Part shown: in pieces, positions 47,914-59,814 of the stretch | Layout: each line of letters begins with the position of its first letter | Position numbering within the stretch: the first letter of the stretch is position 1 | From: Fragilaria crotonensis | Taxonomy: Eukaryota; Bacillariophyta; Fragilariophyceae; Fragilariales; Fragilariaceae | Length of the DNA stretch: 64,000 nucleotides | Assembly (NCBI GenBank): GCA_022925895.1 | Contig: JAKSYS010000082.1 | Coordinates: 1 to 64,000 of the forward strand | Reading direction: 5' to 3' | Position numbers and translations under genes: made by a program | The notes under the pieces: generated by a model | The model's input: the letters and a program-made list of their open reading frames with translations, nothing else | What the model was told of the DNA's origin: nothing | The model's database searches: none

Positions 47914-49359
47914 ATGGGTTGCGGAGCTTCCTCAGATGCGGGCAACAGCTCCTCATCGGCTGCGCCAGCCACTCCTGGATCTACGTATGAAAATCAACGC
48001 AGATCAGTGGCTGATGATCCCGCTGAAGTTGCAAAATCTAGTGGAATTGATCGGGATCTGGATCGCGCACGGCAGCAAGAAGAAGGAAAGGTTAAGTTGC
48101 TTCTGCTCGGAGCTGGTGAATCTGGAAAATCGACTATTTTCAAGCAGATGCGAATTCTTCACGGGTCGCCCAGGTCCGACGATGACCTTAGAATGTATGG
48201 TGTGGTGATTCGATCCAACATCATCGTTGCTACGAGGAAGCTCTGTGCCCATTTGCGGAGTCTTGGTTTGGAAGATGCCCTTTCAGCGGAACCTATCCCC
48301 GAGGATGGAGACTTCACTATGACCCCCAAAGAGGCATACGACCAACTCATTTCTCACCTAGTGGATAACACAGCCTTAGGCACAGAAGAGAGCCCCTCAG
48401 AATGGCGATTCCAATACAAACCCACGTGACTGGGTGGGACAAAGTCCTCGCGCCGGACTTGCCGCAAATAATGATGCGAAACTATTTCTTCAACTAGTCG
48501 ATGCGATTCGGGTATTGTGGCAGGTGAGTGTTGACTTGGACGTTGCCAAGGATGATCAAATAAAATGTGTTTATCTTATCATATCTTTGCTCCCACAGTC
48601 AAAAACAATGAAGGAAGTATGGTCAAAGCGAGCTGCTGTCAACGTTATCGATAGTCACAAGGAATACTTTCAGGATGCACTGCGTATTGCCTCTCCTTCG
48701 TTTAGACCGACCACCCAGGATATCCTGCTCGCTCGTGTACGAACTACTCAAGTTGTTATGGAGCGGTACCGAATTGACGGCATCGATTTTGAAATGTATG
48801 ATGTTGGCGGACAGCGATCAGAGCGTCGTGGATCGATTGTTCGACTCATGTAGACGCCGTCATCTTTGTTGCGGCTCTTTCGGAATACGATCAGGCTCTT
48901 GCAGAGGCAAGGAGGACAAATAGAATGGTTGAGGCGCTGGAGCTTTTCCGGTCAGTTTGCAATAACCGTGCGTTTGCAAAGACATCGATCATGCTTTTCT
49001 TGAATAAGAAGGATATCTTTGCGGAGAAGATCCTTTACTCAGACATCGCCGCCCAGAGACCGTTCAATGATTACGCAGGGCCACCAAAAAGACTTTGATC
49101 ACGGCGTCTTGTATTTCATTCAGAAGTTTAAGGACTGCCTGATCGACGACGAGTTCAACGACTCGTTTATTCACGTTACGTGTGCAACTGATACAAATAA
49201 TAGTAAGTGTCCGGGGTGAACGCTGATGGATTCTCCTTATGCTGTGCTTTAACACCCGTACTCTTGCTCCTTCGAACAGTGGAGTTTGTCCTTGATTCAA
49301 CGCGAACTATTATCATGACAGACAATCTGCGACGATCAGGGTTCCTAGGCTCCGACTAA
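47914..49359 (+). CDS. Heterotrimeric G-protein alpha subunit
   Basis: Exons 47914-48523, 48599-49202 and 49280-49359, with introns of 75 and 77 bp (GTGAGT..CACAG and GTAAGT..GAACAG). MGC at the start fits myristoylation and palmitoylation. G1 is LLLGAGESGKSTIFKQM. Switch I is LARVRTTQVV, with the Arg targeted by cholera toxin. G3 is DVGGQRSERR. G4 is FLNKKDIF. G5 is TCATDTNN. The end is MTDNLRRSGFLGSD, with no pertussis-toxin Cys. The Q in RTTQ replaces the usual Gly. One-base frame breaks lie near 48420 (A run), 48830 (switch II) and 49093 (A run), with the family sequence resuming each time. About 430 residues, longer than the usual 350-400, from an inserted segment in the helical domain. 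It acts at the plasma membrane in receptor signalling. Confidence 0.9.
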
Positions 49360-52300
49360 TGAATTCGCTGTGATCAGGCTTTGCTCGTGTGTCGATACAT
49401 GAAGTGCAGAGTCTCTCAATTGCAAAATGATTATTAATGTTGAGGTGATAGTTATAGATTATCCTAAATGTTGGGAGACCACTTCTGTTGCGATCGTAGT
49501 TTTATTAGGTAATGGAACACTGGGCGGATACAGTAGCAATATTGCCGACTGCAGTGGAATCGACGGATCTGCTTTTGATAGCTCTTCACTCCAGGCAGGG
49601 GGGTGGGGCAGGTCGAAGGGCTTCCATTAGCCAATGATAGTAGTGGTCGTCACTCTCGAGCTCATAGTTTGGGTCATGTAGTTGATCCGACAGCCAGGAA
49701 GATATTCCTCATGTCGTGGTGGAATGGAATCACGTAATTTGCATGGGGACCCACAGGAAGGAAGGAATCATGCTACCACCACCTGCTGTTTGGAAACCTA
49801 TGGTTGTGTGAAAGAATTTGACCAACGCCCAAGTGTAGTATCATTTTACTGAGGGTGTAGTCGTCATGGTTCTTTGAACTCAAATTATTATTCACGAAGA
49901 GCACGTTAGTGTCGTCAGCCTCGGCAATACTAAGGATGATGTTGCCGACTTGAAATGGCAGGAGCATCATTGTTGATGGACATGAAGGATAACAAAGATT
50001 AACAATGACAAGAACATTGTTAGGATTGAATGGATTCATGTGGATGTCAATTTTCTTGAACATCTAAACTATTGTATTGGAATCATTGTCGTGGCTACAA
50101 GTTTGCTCCAGGTTGCTTCATGTTTTGTATTGAACGGAAAAGTCAACCATATCAACTTAACAATGTGAGACTAATGGAGAGCTAAATACCGATGCCTTGA
50201 ACAAAGCATTGTACTTACCACTTAATTACTTGCAGTTACTTTATAATGAAAATTGAAATTTGCAATGCAGTATTTTCACTCCTTGAGGAACCCTTTAACA
50301 TCATCATGCATGTCAACAAGAAGTATCTTCTAAATCACAGCTCCATTGTGTTTGTTATGATAAAGCCCTAATCACGACGACAAAGGTTACATTGTCTTTA
50401 GATCAATATAAGTTCTTGTCGTTGACGATAATGCCGCCCTCAATTGATAACATGGTTTTCAGGTAATAACCACTTCTACAGTTCTGGAGTATTGGAGTAC
50501 TCAACAGTACGCTTTACTAGTAGGGTGCAAGCAGTTTCACAATTGATCCTGAAATTTTCACTACCAGGTACAACTTTGTTTATAAGCACAGTATGTAGAC
50601 AAATTGTTTTCAAAGCGTACTGCGATGATTCCAAATTCAATCCTTTGATGTTTTGATTCTCTTGCTAGACTCCTCTTTGCCCACTAGTTTAAAGTGAAAA
50701 GATAACCTTATCAAGCATGGAATCATTGCAGTTTGCCATTACAAAGCAGGTCACTTGAGGAAAAAGTTTTAGAAGACTTACTTACGGCAGTAATACTTTG
50801 GTGCACCCAACATAGTTTTCCTGCAAACAATTGCTCATGATTTGAGACTGTCAACAACAAAGCAAAATGCATGCAAAGCTTAATAATGGCTCCATACCAT
50901 CAAAGCAGGGTGGCCATTGAATTCATATACTGTAACAATGAAAGATGCTGCAAAAATGTTGAGATTCATGTCACTATCATCATCACTACCATCATCATCA
51001 AAATCACCATTGTAATGTGATTTTGGTAGCAAACAATTATGCCAGAGTATATGTTTTGTCCTCAATTATCAATGTGCATCCTCCAATTGAAGTAGATTTT
51101 GGTATGATGCAACAGTAGATGCATGTGCTAGGTAGATGAGGAGCAGATTTCAACAACTGGACTCAATTCAATCAGTGGCTAACCATTCATTTGCTTCATT
51201 GATGCCGCTTTGATTTTTCAGGGATAGTTTTGCCTGTCAATAATATCAAACTAGTACTATCATACTTGTCTAGAAGGCAGCCTTACTGAACTTGCTCATA
51301 CTTTAGAATGAGTCACAGGAATCGTCGAGACTCTTCTTTTGAACAAACATGCGATGCGTACATGGGAATCGGTGTCCAAGAATGAATGGACAATGACCAT
51401 ATTCTCTTATTGTTCTTGCATTGTCATGGGATGATGTTGGTGATTGTGAAAATCTTCGAGCCTTGCAAGTTGTCCAACCCCATCAATGCTTAATTATGGT
51501 CCCATTTTCTAAAGCAAAACAAGCGGAGAAATCTACGACATGAATTTCCGGAATACATGTTCTTTGTTGCATGATGTGTTGTTGTTGCGTGCCAACTTTA
51601 AATTTGTCTTCCTTGTCCTGCATTTTGCAGAACGTTTGCTGAATCTTGAGAACATCCAAGGCCTTGCTGCTGCCAACTTGTCCTGTTATTCTGTTCTTGT
51701 TGCTTGCTCGGAGCCCTGCAGCCTCACTCTCTACTAGAACAAATTCTTTCCACAACAATTTCATGTAAAATACACAGAGTTGTTGTACTAAGATAATTTA
51801 TGCTGGACTTTTAATGTGGTTCCATGTGGAATGAACATGGGATTTTGAAAGTTTGTGAAGCATGGTTATTGATAAGAATGAAGACTGGTTGTGTGCATGC
51901 ATCTGACTTCTGTTCATATGTTCTATGGAACTTGCAGGTTGCAATCTCCTTACTCTCCAATGATTCTTCAGATGGTGCATGTCAAATGGCATCACACCTG
52001 CACCCATATCAAAGCAAGCCAAAACACTGAGGAAATATACGCGAGGAAATGATAGCGGACTGAATGTCGCTCATCCTGCTAAATGCCACTTCTTTTCATT
52101 AAGAAGAACTACTTTGAGTAGTATGCAGTAGGGGTGCTTTCTGCACAGCACCGACTCATTTATAAGAAAGATGTTTCATGTCATCGTGGTCTTGATTAGG
52201 GTTCAGGGTATACTAAGCATTGCTGTCCCTAAGGAGATACCACTTAGTCATCTTCCTTCACAACAAGAGACATTTTGGAAGGTGCTGGTGATTGCTTTCT

Positions 52301-53499
52301 CTTTTTTCACAGGGGGGTATTTCCCCACTACAGCGACGGCAAAGTTGGCTTCTTTGAGCGCTGCTTCTGGTCTTCTTCTGTTGAGCCGAAGCCATTTGTT
52401 TTTTTCTGATCCATTCTCCTCAATGTCTAATAACCATCTTGTTCCAGCATACAAGCTCAACAGTCATTTCTTTCCTTGGCCATACTAGTGATGAGGAAAG
52501 CATGGTATCAGGATATGTCTCTCATCACGCTCTCATCAAAGAAATTCCGTCCGACCACAATGTTTGTACTCCTGTTCCCGGCATGTTGCATTGCATGCTG
52601 TTACAGGCTTGTTGGCAGTCTTGGTCTGATGTGTTTGTGCACCACTGACGATCCCTCAGACAAAGAGTGGCAAGTTGAGATGCATGGATCAGTCATTAGA
52701 TGGTGCCTTCTTCTTTTGAGAGGACTTGTTGCCACCACCTCCTTTGATGCAGAAGTCATTTCAAACTGGAAATATTGCCTTCTGCACCTTCGCAGAACAG
52801 CATGGATGCTTTGATCCATGAGGATGAAGTTCAGAAATATGAGCTGCAGAAGAAGTCATTTCAAACTGGAAATATTGCCTTCCGCACCTTCACAGAACAG
52901 AATGAATGCTTTGATCCATGAGGATGAAGTTCAGAAATATGAGCTTGCGATGCTCCCAAAGCTGTAGTGGTTGAAAAGGAAAGGATACTAGGTGTGTGTG
53001 TTGTCAAGAATTGTCAATTAAAAAGTAGTTGTTTTATAATGGTTTTTGTTAAGAGCAATTCTCACCAGGAATGACACCCATGACTCGCGGTCAATCACCA
53101 TCGCATCTATACTCGAATTCTCGAACATGTACTCCTAAGCTGGACTGCTTGTTTTCCTAATCAACAGCCATAAGCCGCCAAGCCATTGGCCACATCCTAC
53201 ATCGGATATTGGACCAGCACCCTCACTGAATTACACCTACTAGTAGAGTAGAACCTGGAGTACAAGTACTAATACCTGGTTCTACTAGTACTTGTAGCAG
53301 GTACAGGTACATACTGTACTGTACATATACCTGACAGTATTCGTGTGATCGGTACGCGAGTACTGGCCGACGGTAGACTTAAGGTTAGTAGGACCTAGAA
53401 GTCTGCCGTCGGACTTGACGGGAGAGGAAGCGAACGTGACGGATCGTCCAGCTTTGGGCGTAGGAGTCCTGAAGATGTGGACCATGATGGTAGATTTGT
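49360..53499. other. CpG-poor intergenic block
   Basis: About 4.1 kb without a supported gene. It is AT-rich and CpG-poor, with many TG/CA words. A 100-bp tandem duplication lies at 52751-52945, and GTAC-rich sequence at 53215-53330. A minus-strand open frame starting at 53485 (MVHIFRTPTPKAGRSVTF) lies only 15 bp from the LTR and is not called. Confidence 0.5.
52751..52945. repeat. 100-bp tandem duplication, about 1.95 units
   Basis: Units start at 52751 and 52851. Differences include TTCTGC/TTCCGC and TTCGC/TTCAC, both transitions at CpG, plus CATGG/AATGA. Confidence 0.9.
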
Positions 53500-53928
53500 T
53501 GTTACAAATATGTAGAAGATGTAGAACTAAGTAGTAAAGGCCTTTACTGTTTTTGGTTTGTGGAAATTATAAGTTAAAATGTAGATGAAAAATGAAAGTG
53601 AGATCTCCAATATTAGTTGGAGTCTCACAAAAGTTATGTTGCTTTAATCCCACTTGTTGAGTGGTGTTTGAGTTATGAATCCCATAGTAAAGTTGTGTTG
53701 TCAATAAAATTGACAACATAACAGATTTGAATACTTAGGGAAACTCAGGGCAACATGATTTAAATTCCTTGTGTGGTCGGGATCCAGAGTTCTGATTCGC
53801 AGAACTACTGGCACGAGTCACGGACAGACGAAGGAAAATAAAGGACTGTCTACCGTATTACCGTATGGTATTTAACCTTACAGTAATTACGAGTGACAGT
53901 GTGACAGAGTGACAGTAGATCTCTAACA
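53500..53928 (-). repeat. 3' LTR of the large copia element
   Basis: On the minus strand, the polypurine tract AAGAGGGG (53929-53936) is followed at once by TGTTAGAGATC. A matching end, TTTGTAACA, lies at 53500. This gives a 429-bp LTR with TGTTA..TAACA ends. The other LTR lies beyond the window, so it cannot be compared. Confidence 0.65.
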
Positions 53929-55196
53929 CCCCTCTTGGATCAGATCTCTGGTCCCGGTGATGAAAGCATGTGGTCGGGGAGAACACAGAAGATCTTGGTG
54001 AGGTGAGGATCAATTTTGCCGGAGTGTTGAGTCTTGGTGAGGATATCGGCAAGTTGGGAGTCACAGGGAATCCAATGAGTTGGTGGATGCCGTCTTGTTG
54101 GCCTTGACGGACGAAGTGGAAACGGCGTTCAATGTGGCGAGTTTTGCGAGTGAGTTTGCCATTCTTGGCGATTTGAACAGTTGCTTCATTGTCAATCATG
54201 AGGATGGCAGGGATAGAAGGGAGACGTTGAGTGGTTTCACGCCATTGTTTGGTGCCAAGATAGAGCATATCATAGAGAAGCATTCGGATGTGAGCGGTGG
54301 CCATGGTTGCGGAACATGCAGCCATATATTCAGCTTCAGAGGTAGACATGGCAACAGGTGTTGGCATGGTAGAATTTGCTTCAATAAGAGCACCATTGTA
54401 GAAGATCATGTATCCAACAGTAGATCGGCCAGTATCGGGCAGTCTTGCCAGCTGGCATCAGAGAAGACAGTGAGATCAGTGTATGGAATGCGATGATGGA
54501 TGCAGATGTCATAGATGGGGTTTGAAGTGCCATCGGGATAGAATTTGAGGGCATAGTAGGGACGACGTCGGAGGTAGCCAATGAGCCAGGTGAGAGCTCG
54601 AAAATCAGGTATGCCAGGAGAGATGCATGCTTTAGCAAGTTTGCAGACAGCAAATAGGATGTCAGCTCTTGTGTTGTATGCTAGGTAGAGGAGAGTGCAG
54701 ACAGCAGAGCGGAACGGAAGGCGTTGTTGCTTTTGTTCGACGAGAGTCAGGTCGGAGGCGGTTACGGGGCGGTTATCCTTGCTGAAAGTATAATCGGGAG
54801 GGAAGGGAGTATCTCGTTCTGGGAATTCGGAGTTTGGATCGTATCGTTGAAGAGTATTCAAAACATAGCGGTGCTGGTCGAGGGTGTAGCTTGAGTCGGA
54901 ATGTTTGTGGATACGCATTTGTAGGAACCATTGCGCAGGGCCGAGGAATTTGACATCAAAGCGATTGCGGACGGAATCTTCAAATTGTTTTTCGATGGAA
55001 TCGTTGCTTCCAGCGTAGAGCATATCGTCGACGAAAAATAGTAGGCGGAGCCATTGATTGTGTTTGTCGTATCGGACAAAATAGGACGGTTCGGAAGGAG
55101 ACTGATAAAACCTTGGGAGTAGAGCCATTCCGAAAATTCAATGTTCCAATATTTGCCGGAGTAGACAAGACCGTAGATTCCTTTGTTCAGTAACAT
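53858..55196 (-). mobile_element. Copia reverse transcriptase (C-terminal part) and RNase H
   Basis: Contains GIYGLVYSGKYWNIEF, LLFFVDDMLYAGSND (catalytic FVDD in place of YVDD) and the RNase H segment MSTSEAEYMAACSATM. The last reading frame runs a few codons into the LTR. Fossil part of the large element. Confidence 0.85.
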
Positions 55197-56026
55197 TGGG
55201 GAGCCAAAGAATTTAGCGTATTCAGGAAGTGATAGGCGTATTCCAATGGCAGTTTCACGAAGTGGCGGCCAATAACTTTGGCTTGGAGGTAGGCACCAAT
55301 GAAGTCAGCACTCTTGACACTTCTTCTGGATGCACAGATGGTTGCAATGAATAGTTTGACCCCTCTTGCAGATGCACAGGGTGACCAGGTGTCTTCATAC
55401 ATGAGTGGTTCAACAGGTATAGGTTTTGGAGTGCCAGGTGAAGAGGTAGCAGATTCAGCAATTTCTTGACGTTGTTCAAGGAGTCGTTGTTGGTTGATGG
55501 CTTTAACTCTTTTCAGGAGACGTTTCTCCAGGTCGCCACGGGCGACAAGGCGAGCTTTTAGTTTGTCAAGTTTTCCAGATGCAGTTTGTTTTGCTTTGAG
55601 CACAAGTTTGACTGGGATAATGAGTTCATCTTTGTGTGGGGTTTGTCCAAGGATGAAAGTATCATGGTCAATGAGGTTCTTGATTTCCATTTTGATGGCA
55701 TGTAACCAAGCATTGCGGACATCATCATCAAGTTTGAGGACAGCTTTCAGAGATTGTGGTTCTGGAAGGTATTTGTCCACAGGTTCCTGGGGGTTGGCTT
55801 GTGAATTGTTGCTGGGAGGGTTGTCAATTGTCATCATGGCAGAGTGAATGGGATCAATAGTTGGTAGATCTTCATTGCATTCTTGGAAGTAGATGGTCAT
55901 CATCTTGTGGAGTTGGGAATGATGTTGTTGATGGGTGACAAAGTTGATTTGATGTGGTGTGGGTGGTGTTGGACCATGTTGGATGATTGCTTCATTGTTA
56001 TGGTCAGCATGGGTTGGGTTAGGCAT
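55187..56026 (-). mobile_element. Copia linker and N-terminal reverse transcriptase
   Basis: A His/Gln/Pro-rich linker is followed by ALKLDDDVRNAWLHAIKME and VKLVLKAKQTASG, the usual entry to copia reverse transcriptase, then KSADFIGAYLQAKV (first catalytic Asp). Fossil part of the large element. Confidence 0.8.
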
Positions 56027-56335
56027 GGTTCCAGGTGGTTGTTCATCAGTATTGTCATCAGTTGATTCAGGGATGGCAGTCAGGGAGGGCAGTGGATTTG
56101 TGTCATCAATGAAGGTTGATGGTGGATTGCCAAGGTTGGCTGCAGATCCAGTTTGGTGAAAAGTAGATGGTTCAGAGTTTTCAGGAGTGTTGCAGAGTCC
56201 ATTTGGGTTAAATGGGAGCGGATGGGGACGGCTCCAGCGAAGGGTTTGGAATCAAAACATAGAGCTGAATTGAAGTCTTCATCAAAGTAGGCATCGCGGG
56301 TGATGACAAGGCTTTGGGGTTGGTCAGGGAGTAGA

Positions 56336-57193
56336 CTAGCCAGCCTGCGGAGTTGTCAGGAAACCGAGGAAAATTCCAGAGGCTCGTTGGAGTTGTTGCT
56401 TATATGTGATAAGCTTGTTGCGGAAAGTTGGTTCATAGCGTTTGAAGAAGGTAGGACATCCAAAGACACGAAAGTTGGCAATGGAAGGCTTGCGTTGGAA
56501 GCTGTATTGATAGGGAGTTGTTGGGTTGCCATCTTGATCAATAACATTCTTGGCAGGGCAGACATTTAGGATTTGAACTGCATAGGCATGGGCATGATGG
56601 AAGAAGGCACCTCCAAGTCTTGCATTGTTGAGGAGAATGTTGGCAGTGTTGTGGACTTCACGCCATTTTGCTTCACAAATACCATTCATTTCTTGATGTT
56701 CAGGGGCTGCAGCTTCAACTTTGATACCAAGTGAGGTGCATTCAGAGATGAATTTTGTTGATGTAAAAGCAGATCCAGCATCAGTGCGGATGAAACGGAC
56801 GGATTGGGTGCGGCCAAGTAGTTCTGTATCAGTCAGCCATTGCTTCAGAGCAATAAGGATGGAAGTTGTGCTTTCAGTTGGAAGACCAATCCAACCTGTT
56901 AGTTTGCCTGGGGTTGTGACAATAAACAGATAGGCTGAGTAGTTGGAATTGGTGGTGAGACCATAGCGGAAAGGATTGCGCATAAGGTCAAGATGAAGGC
57001 GATGGAAGGGTTCTGTGCCTTGGCGTTGAGGCGTTTTGTTTCTGGCGCGTTTTTGACTGATGGAAATGCGGAGAGGCCAGGAGTTGTGGTCAACAGTAGG
57101 TGTGAGTACATGATCATTCCATGTTTGGTGAAGGGATCCAACCATGAGATTTCGAAAATTGCGGTAAGCAAGTCGTCGATAAATCAGTTCCAA
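56336..57193 (-). mobile_element. Copia integrase core
   Basis: Catalytic layout visible: HRLHLDLM (first Asp), RFIRTDAGSAFTS (second Asp) and NGICEAKWREVHNTA (Glu). It is followed by the FRVFGCPTFFKRYEP segment typical of copia. The zinc-binding N-terminal part is not clear. Fossil part of the large element. Confidence 0.85.
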
Positions 57194-57719
57194 AGGTAAG
57201 GCAGTGACTGAGCGGCGTTGATCAGTGTCAATGGGGGTTGTAGTGTCATCAAAGTGTTGCTCTTCTGGTTCAGAGTCAAGGTCAAAGGGAACTTTGGGGT
57301 TGGAAGTGGTTGAAAAGGCTTGGTGTGGATTTGGTACTTCTCTGGTGATAATTGGCCAAGTGTAGGTGGAGCCATTTGGGAGTTGAATGGTGGTAGCTCT
57401 GTTCTTGATCAGGACACTGAAATTTTGAGTGCATGATAGAGCAGTCAGGAGAGTAGTCTGTGACTTAGGCCTTCAACAAAGTAGACATCAGTGAGACCTA
57501 GGATGGATTTGAGGCCATCATCAGTGGTGAAGTGACATTCAGTTGTGCCTTTGTGGGTAGACATCTTGGTGCTGCCATCAGCTAGGAGATTGGGACACTG
57601 CAGGGTTCAACATCACTGAGGTCGCTGAAAAGTGGTGTGTAATGGCTGGTAGCACCACTGTCAGGTAGCCAGTTTGCAAGGAGTGGGGACCAAATCTTTG
57701 GTATGGTGATTGGGGATCA

Positions 57720-59123
57720 TCAGGAAATAAGCTGTGGCTCCAGAGTTGGGAGGAGCATGGTTGGCAGTTGGAAGATAATCTCTATCAAGTAGAGGTTGAT
57801 TGATAGGCATCTGAGGTAGAGTGGGATTGGGCCATGGGATGTTGTCTTGTTGATCATCAAGTTGATCAAGGAGGAAGCTTTGAAAGCTTGGTGATGGTAT
57901 CTTGAATGATTTTGGGAGTCTTGACTAGAGTCAGTAACAAAGTAAGCGCGTTGTTGATTGCGAGGAGCAGCGTTTTCATTGTTGGTTGAACGTTGCGGGT
58001 TGGATGCGCGATTGTTTTGGTTGGATCTTGGGTTGGTACAGTTGCGCGAATAGTGGCCGAGGCGTCCGCAGTTATTGCAGACGATGGTAGCTGCGTTGGA
58101 TGCAGAGTTGCGCGATTGATTGATGTTAGATCCATTGGGTGATGGTCGTTGATTTGGATTCAACGTTGGTCGGAAAGGTGGTCGATTGTTCCGTTGGGGT
58201 TGGTTGGATGGGCGAGGCGAAGGAGGTGGTGGGCGACGTTGATTCGGGTTGTTGAAAGGTGGTCGCGAAGGATTTGTAGGAGGTCGGAACGGGCGCGAAT
58301 GGTTTTGCGGTGGTCTCGGTGGATGACTTCTGTTTTGATTGTTGCCATTAGGGTTTGAATATGGGCGAAGGATGGAGCTGAAAGCTTGTTGTTGACGTTG
58401 TGTGAAAACACGATGGGTAGTTTGGGGGTGGCGCGATTGAAAATGGTGAGATTGTTGACGGGTAGAATGTGCGTGCTGATTGTAGTTGCGTTGATTTTGA
58501 GACGGTAGTGTGAGACCACGGGATTCGTCAATGTTGAGGAGATGGCTCTCAAGTTCGGCGAATGGTGGCAGAGCTTCGTCGTTTAGTTCAGCTCGACGGA
58601 TATCGGCGTCGAAGCGTTGATAAGATGCGGCGTAAAAGGAGTGATTGCTTCCACCACGAACGGTGCGCTTGATGAGTTCGGCGTCGGTGTTGGGGATTCC
58701 AGCATGATAGCAGTCGCGCGTAAGGATGCGGATGCGGTTTAGGTAAGAGGTGGCGACTTCATGATGTGGTTGTTTGATGGAACAAAAAGCTTCTCGAGTG
58801 CGCTCGACATGATCAGGAGTTAGCGGTGCACAATGGCGTCGCAGAGTAAGAATCGCGGTGCGGGCGTCTGGTGGACCATCAATGATGTGTTTTTGGCAGG
58901 GATCGCAGACGTTTGTAAAGATCAGGTTGTAAAGTGCGGTGCCAACAAATGGGTGTGAATAAGAGACTTGTTTTGGCCAAAGATCAAAGACTTGGCGCGT
59001 CCATGGGGAAATGTTGCAAACAATTCGAAGGTTGTCGATGAAGGTGTTAAAATGGCGGCGGCGTGCTTGAAGGTCGGTTGGGTAAGCCAATTTGCGAAGG
59101 TTTGCATTTTTGGCGTACTTCAA
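57720..59123 (-). mobile_element. Copia gag with CCHC zinc knuckle
   Basis: A helical capsid-type region (RRHFNTFIDNLRIVCN to ESHLLNIDESRGL) is followed by an Asn/Pro/Arg/Gln-rich tract and one knuckle, CNNCGRLGHYSRNC (about 58060). The coding appears to continue upstream toward 60.06 kb through an acidic, Pro/Thr/Asn-rich region. Fossil part of the large element. Confidence 0.85.
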
Positions 59124-59814
59124 AAGCGTCTTGGTTAGATCTTCAATTGGGGGATAAGTGAAGTCGGTTCGCGTGGAGGATGTGAGTGCGTCAGGCGATG
59201 TCTGCTGGATGTGTTTTGGCTCTTGCTCTGAGTCATGATCGGTGTCGTCGTCAAAGAAGGTGTCGACAGTTGGTGGGTATGCAAAGGTGGCATGGGTCGC
59301 CTGGCGCGGAGTTGGGCGTGCGGAAGCGAGTTTTTGAGTTTCTGGAGGAGTTTGGTGATCATTTTCAGAATTGGCCGTTTTTTGTGTAGATTTGGTAGGT
59401 TTCGTATTGGGAGGTTGAATAATTTTGCTTTGTTGAGTTTGGGGTTGCGAAAGATTTTGTGACGGATTTGGTGGTTGAGGGTTCGAATTCCGGGGTGGTA
59501 AGTTTTGGAAGGTATAATTTTGGGCGTCGTCGAAAAAGTTGTTGAAATCGGAGGTTGTGGGTTCGAGTCGGTTGTGGCCGGATCGTGAGGTAATTTTACG
59601 TTTTTCGGCGTGAGAATGCCTGAAAATGCATCGGAAATGCGTTGAAGAGGGCCAGAAGTAGGTTTTGCAGTTGGAGGTGAATTCGAGGGTGTTTTGGCTT
59701 GTGAACTGCTTGTTTCGGGCGAGTTTGGTGGCAAAAACGCGAGATTTGGTTGAGTTCCGGGCAGTTGTTGAGTTTCTTGTGCGTGTTCGTCGTATGTAGT
59801 TTCGGCGTCGGAAA

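Noticed and set aside
53285-53485. Minus-strand open frame right beside the LTR, possible LTR-driven gene
   Set aside because: Only 66 codons, no family recognised, and its second half is GTAC-rich low-complexity sequence. Position alone is not enough.
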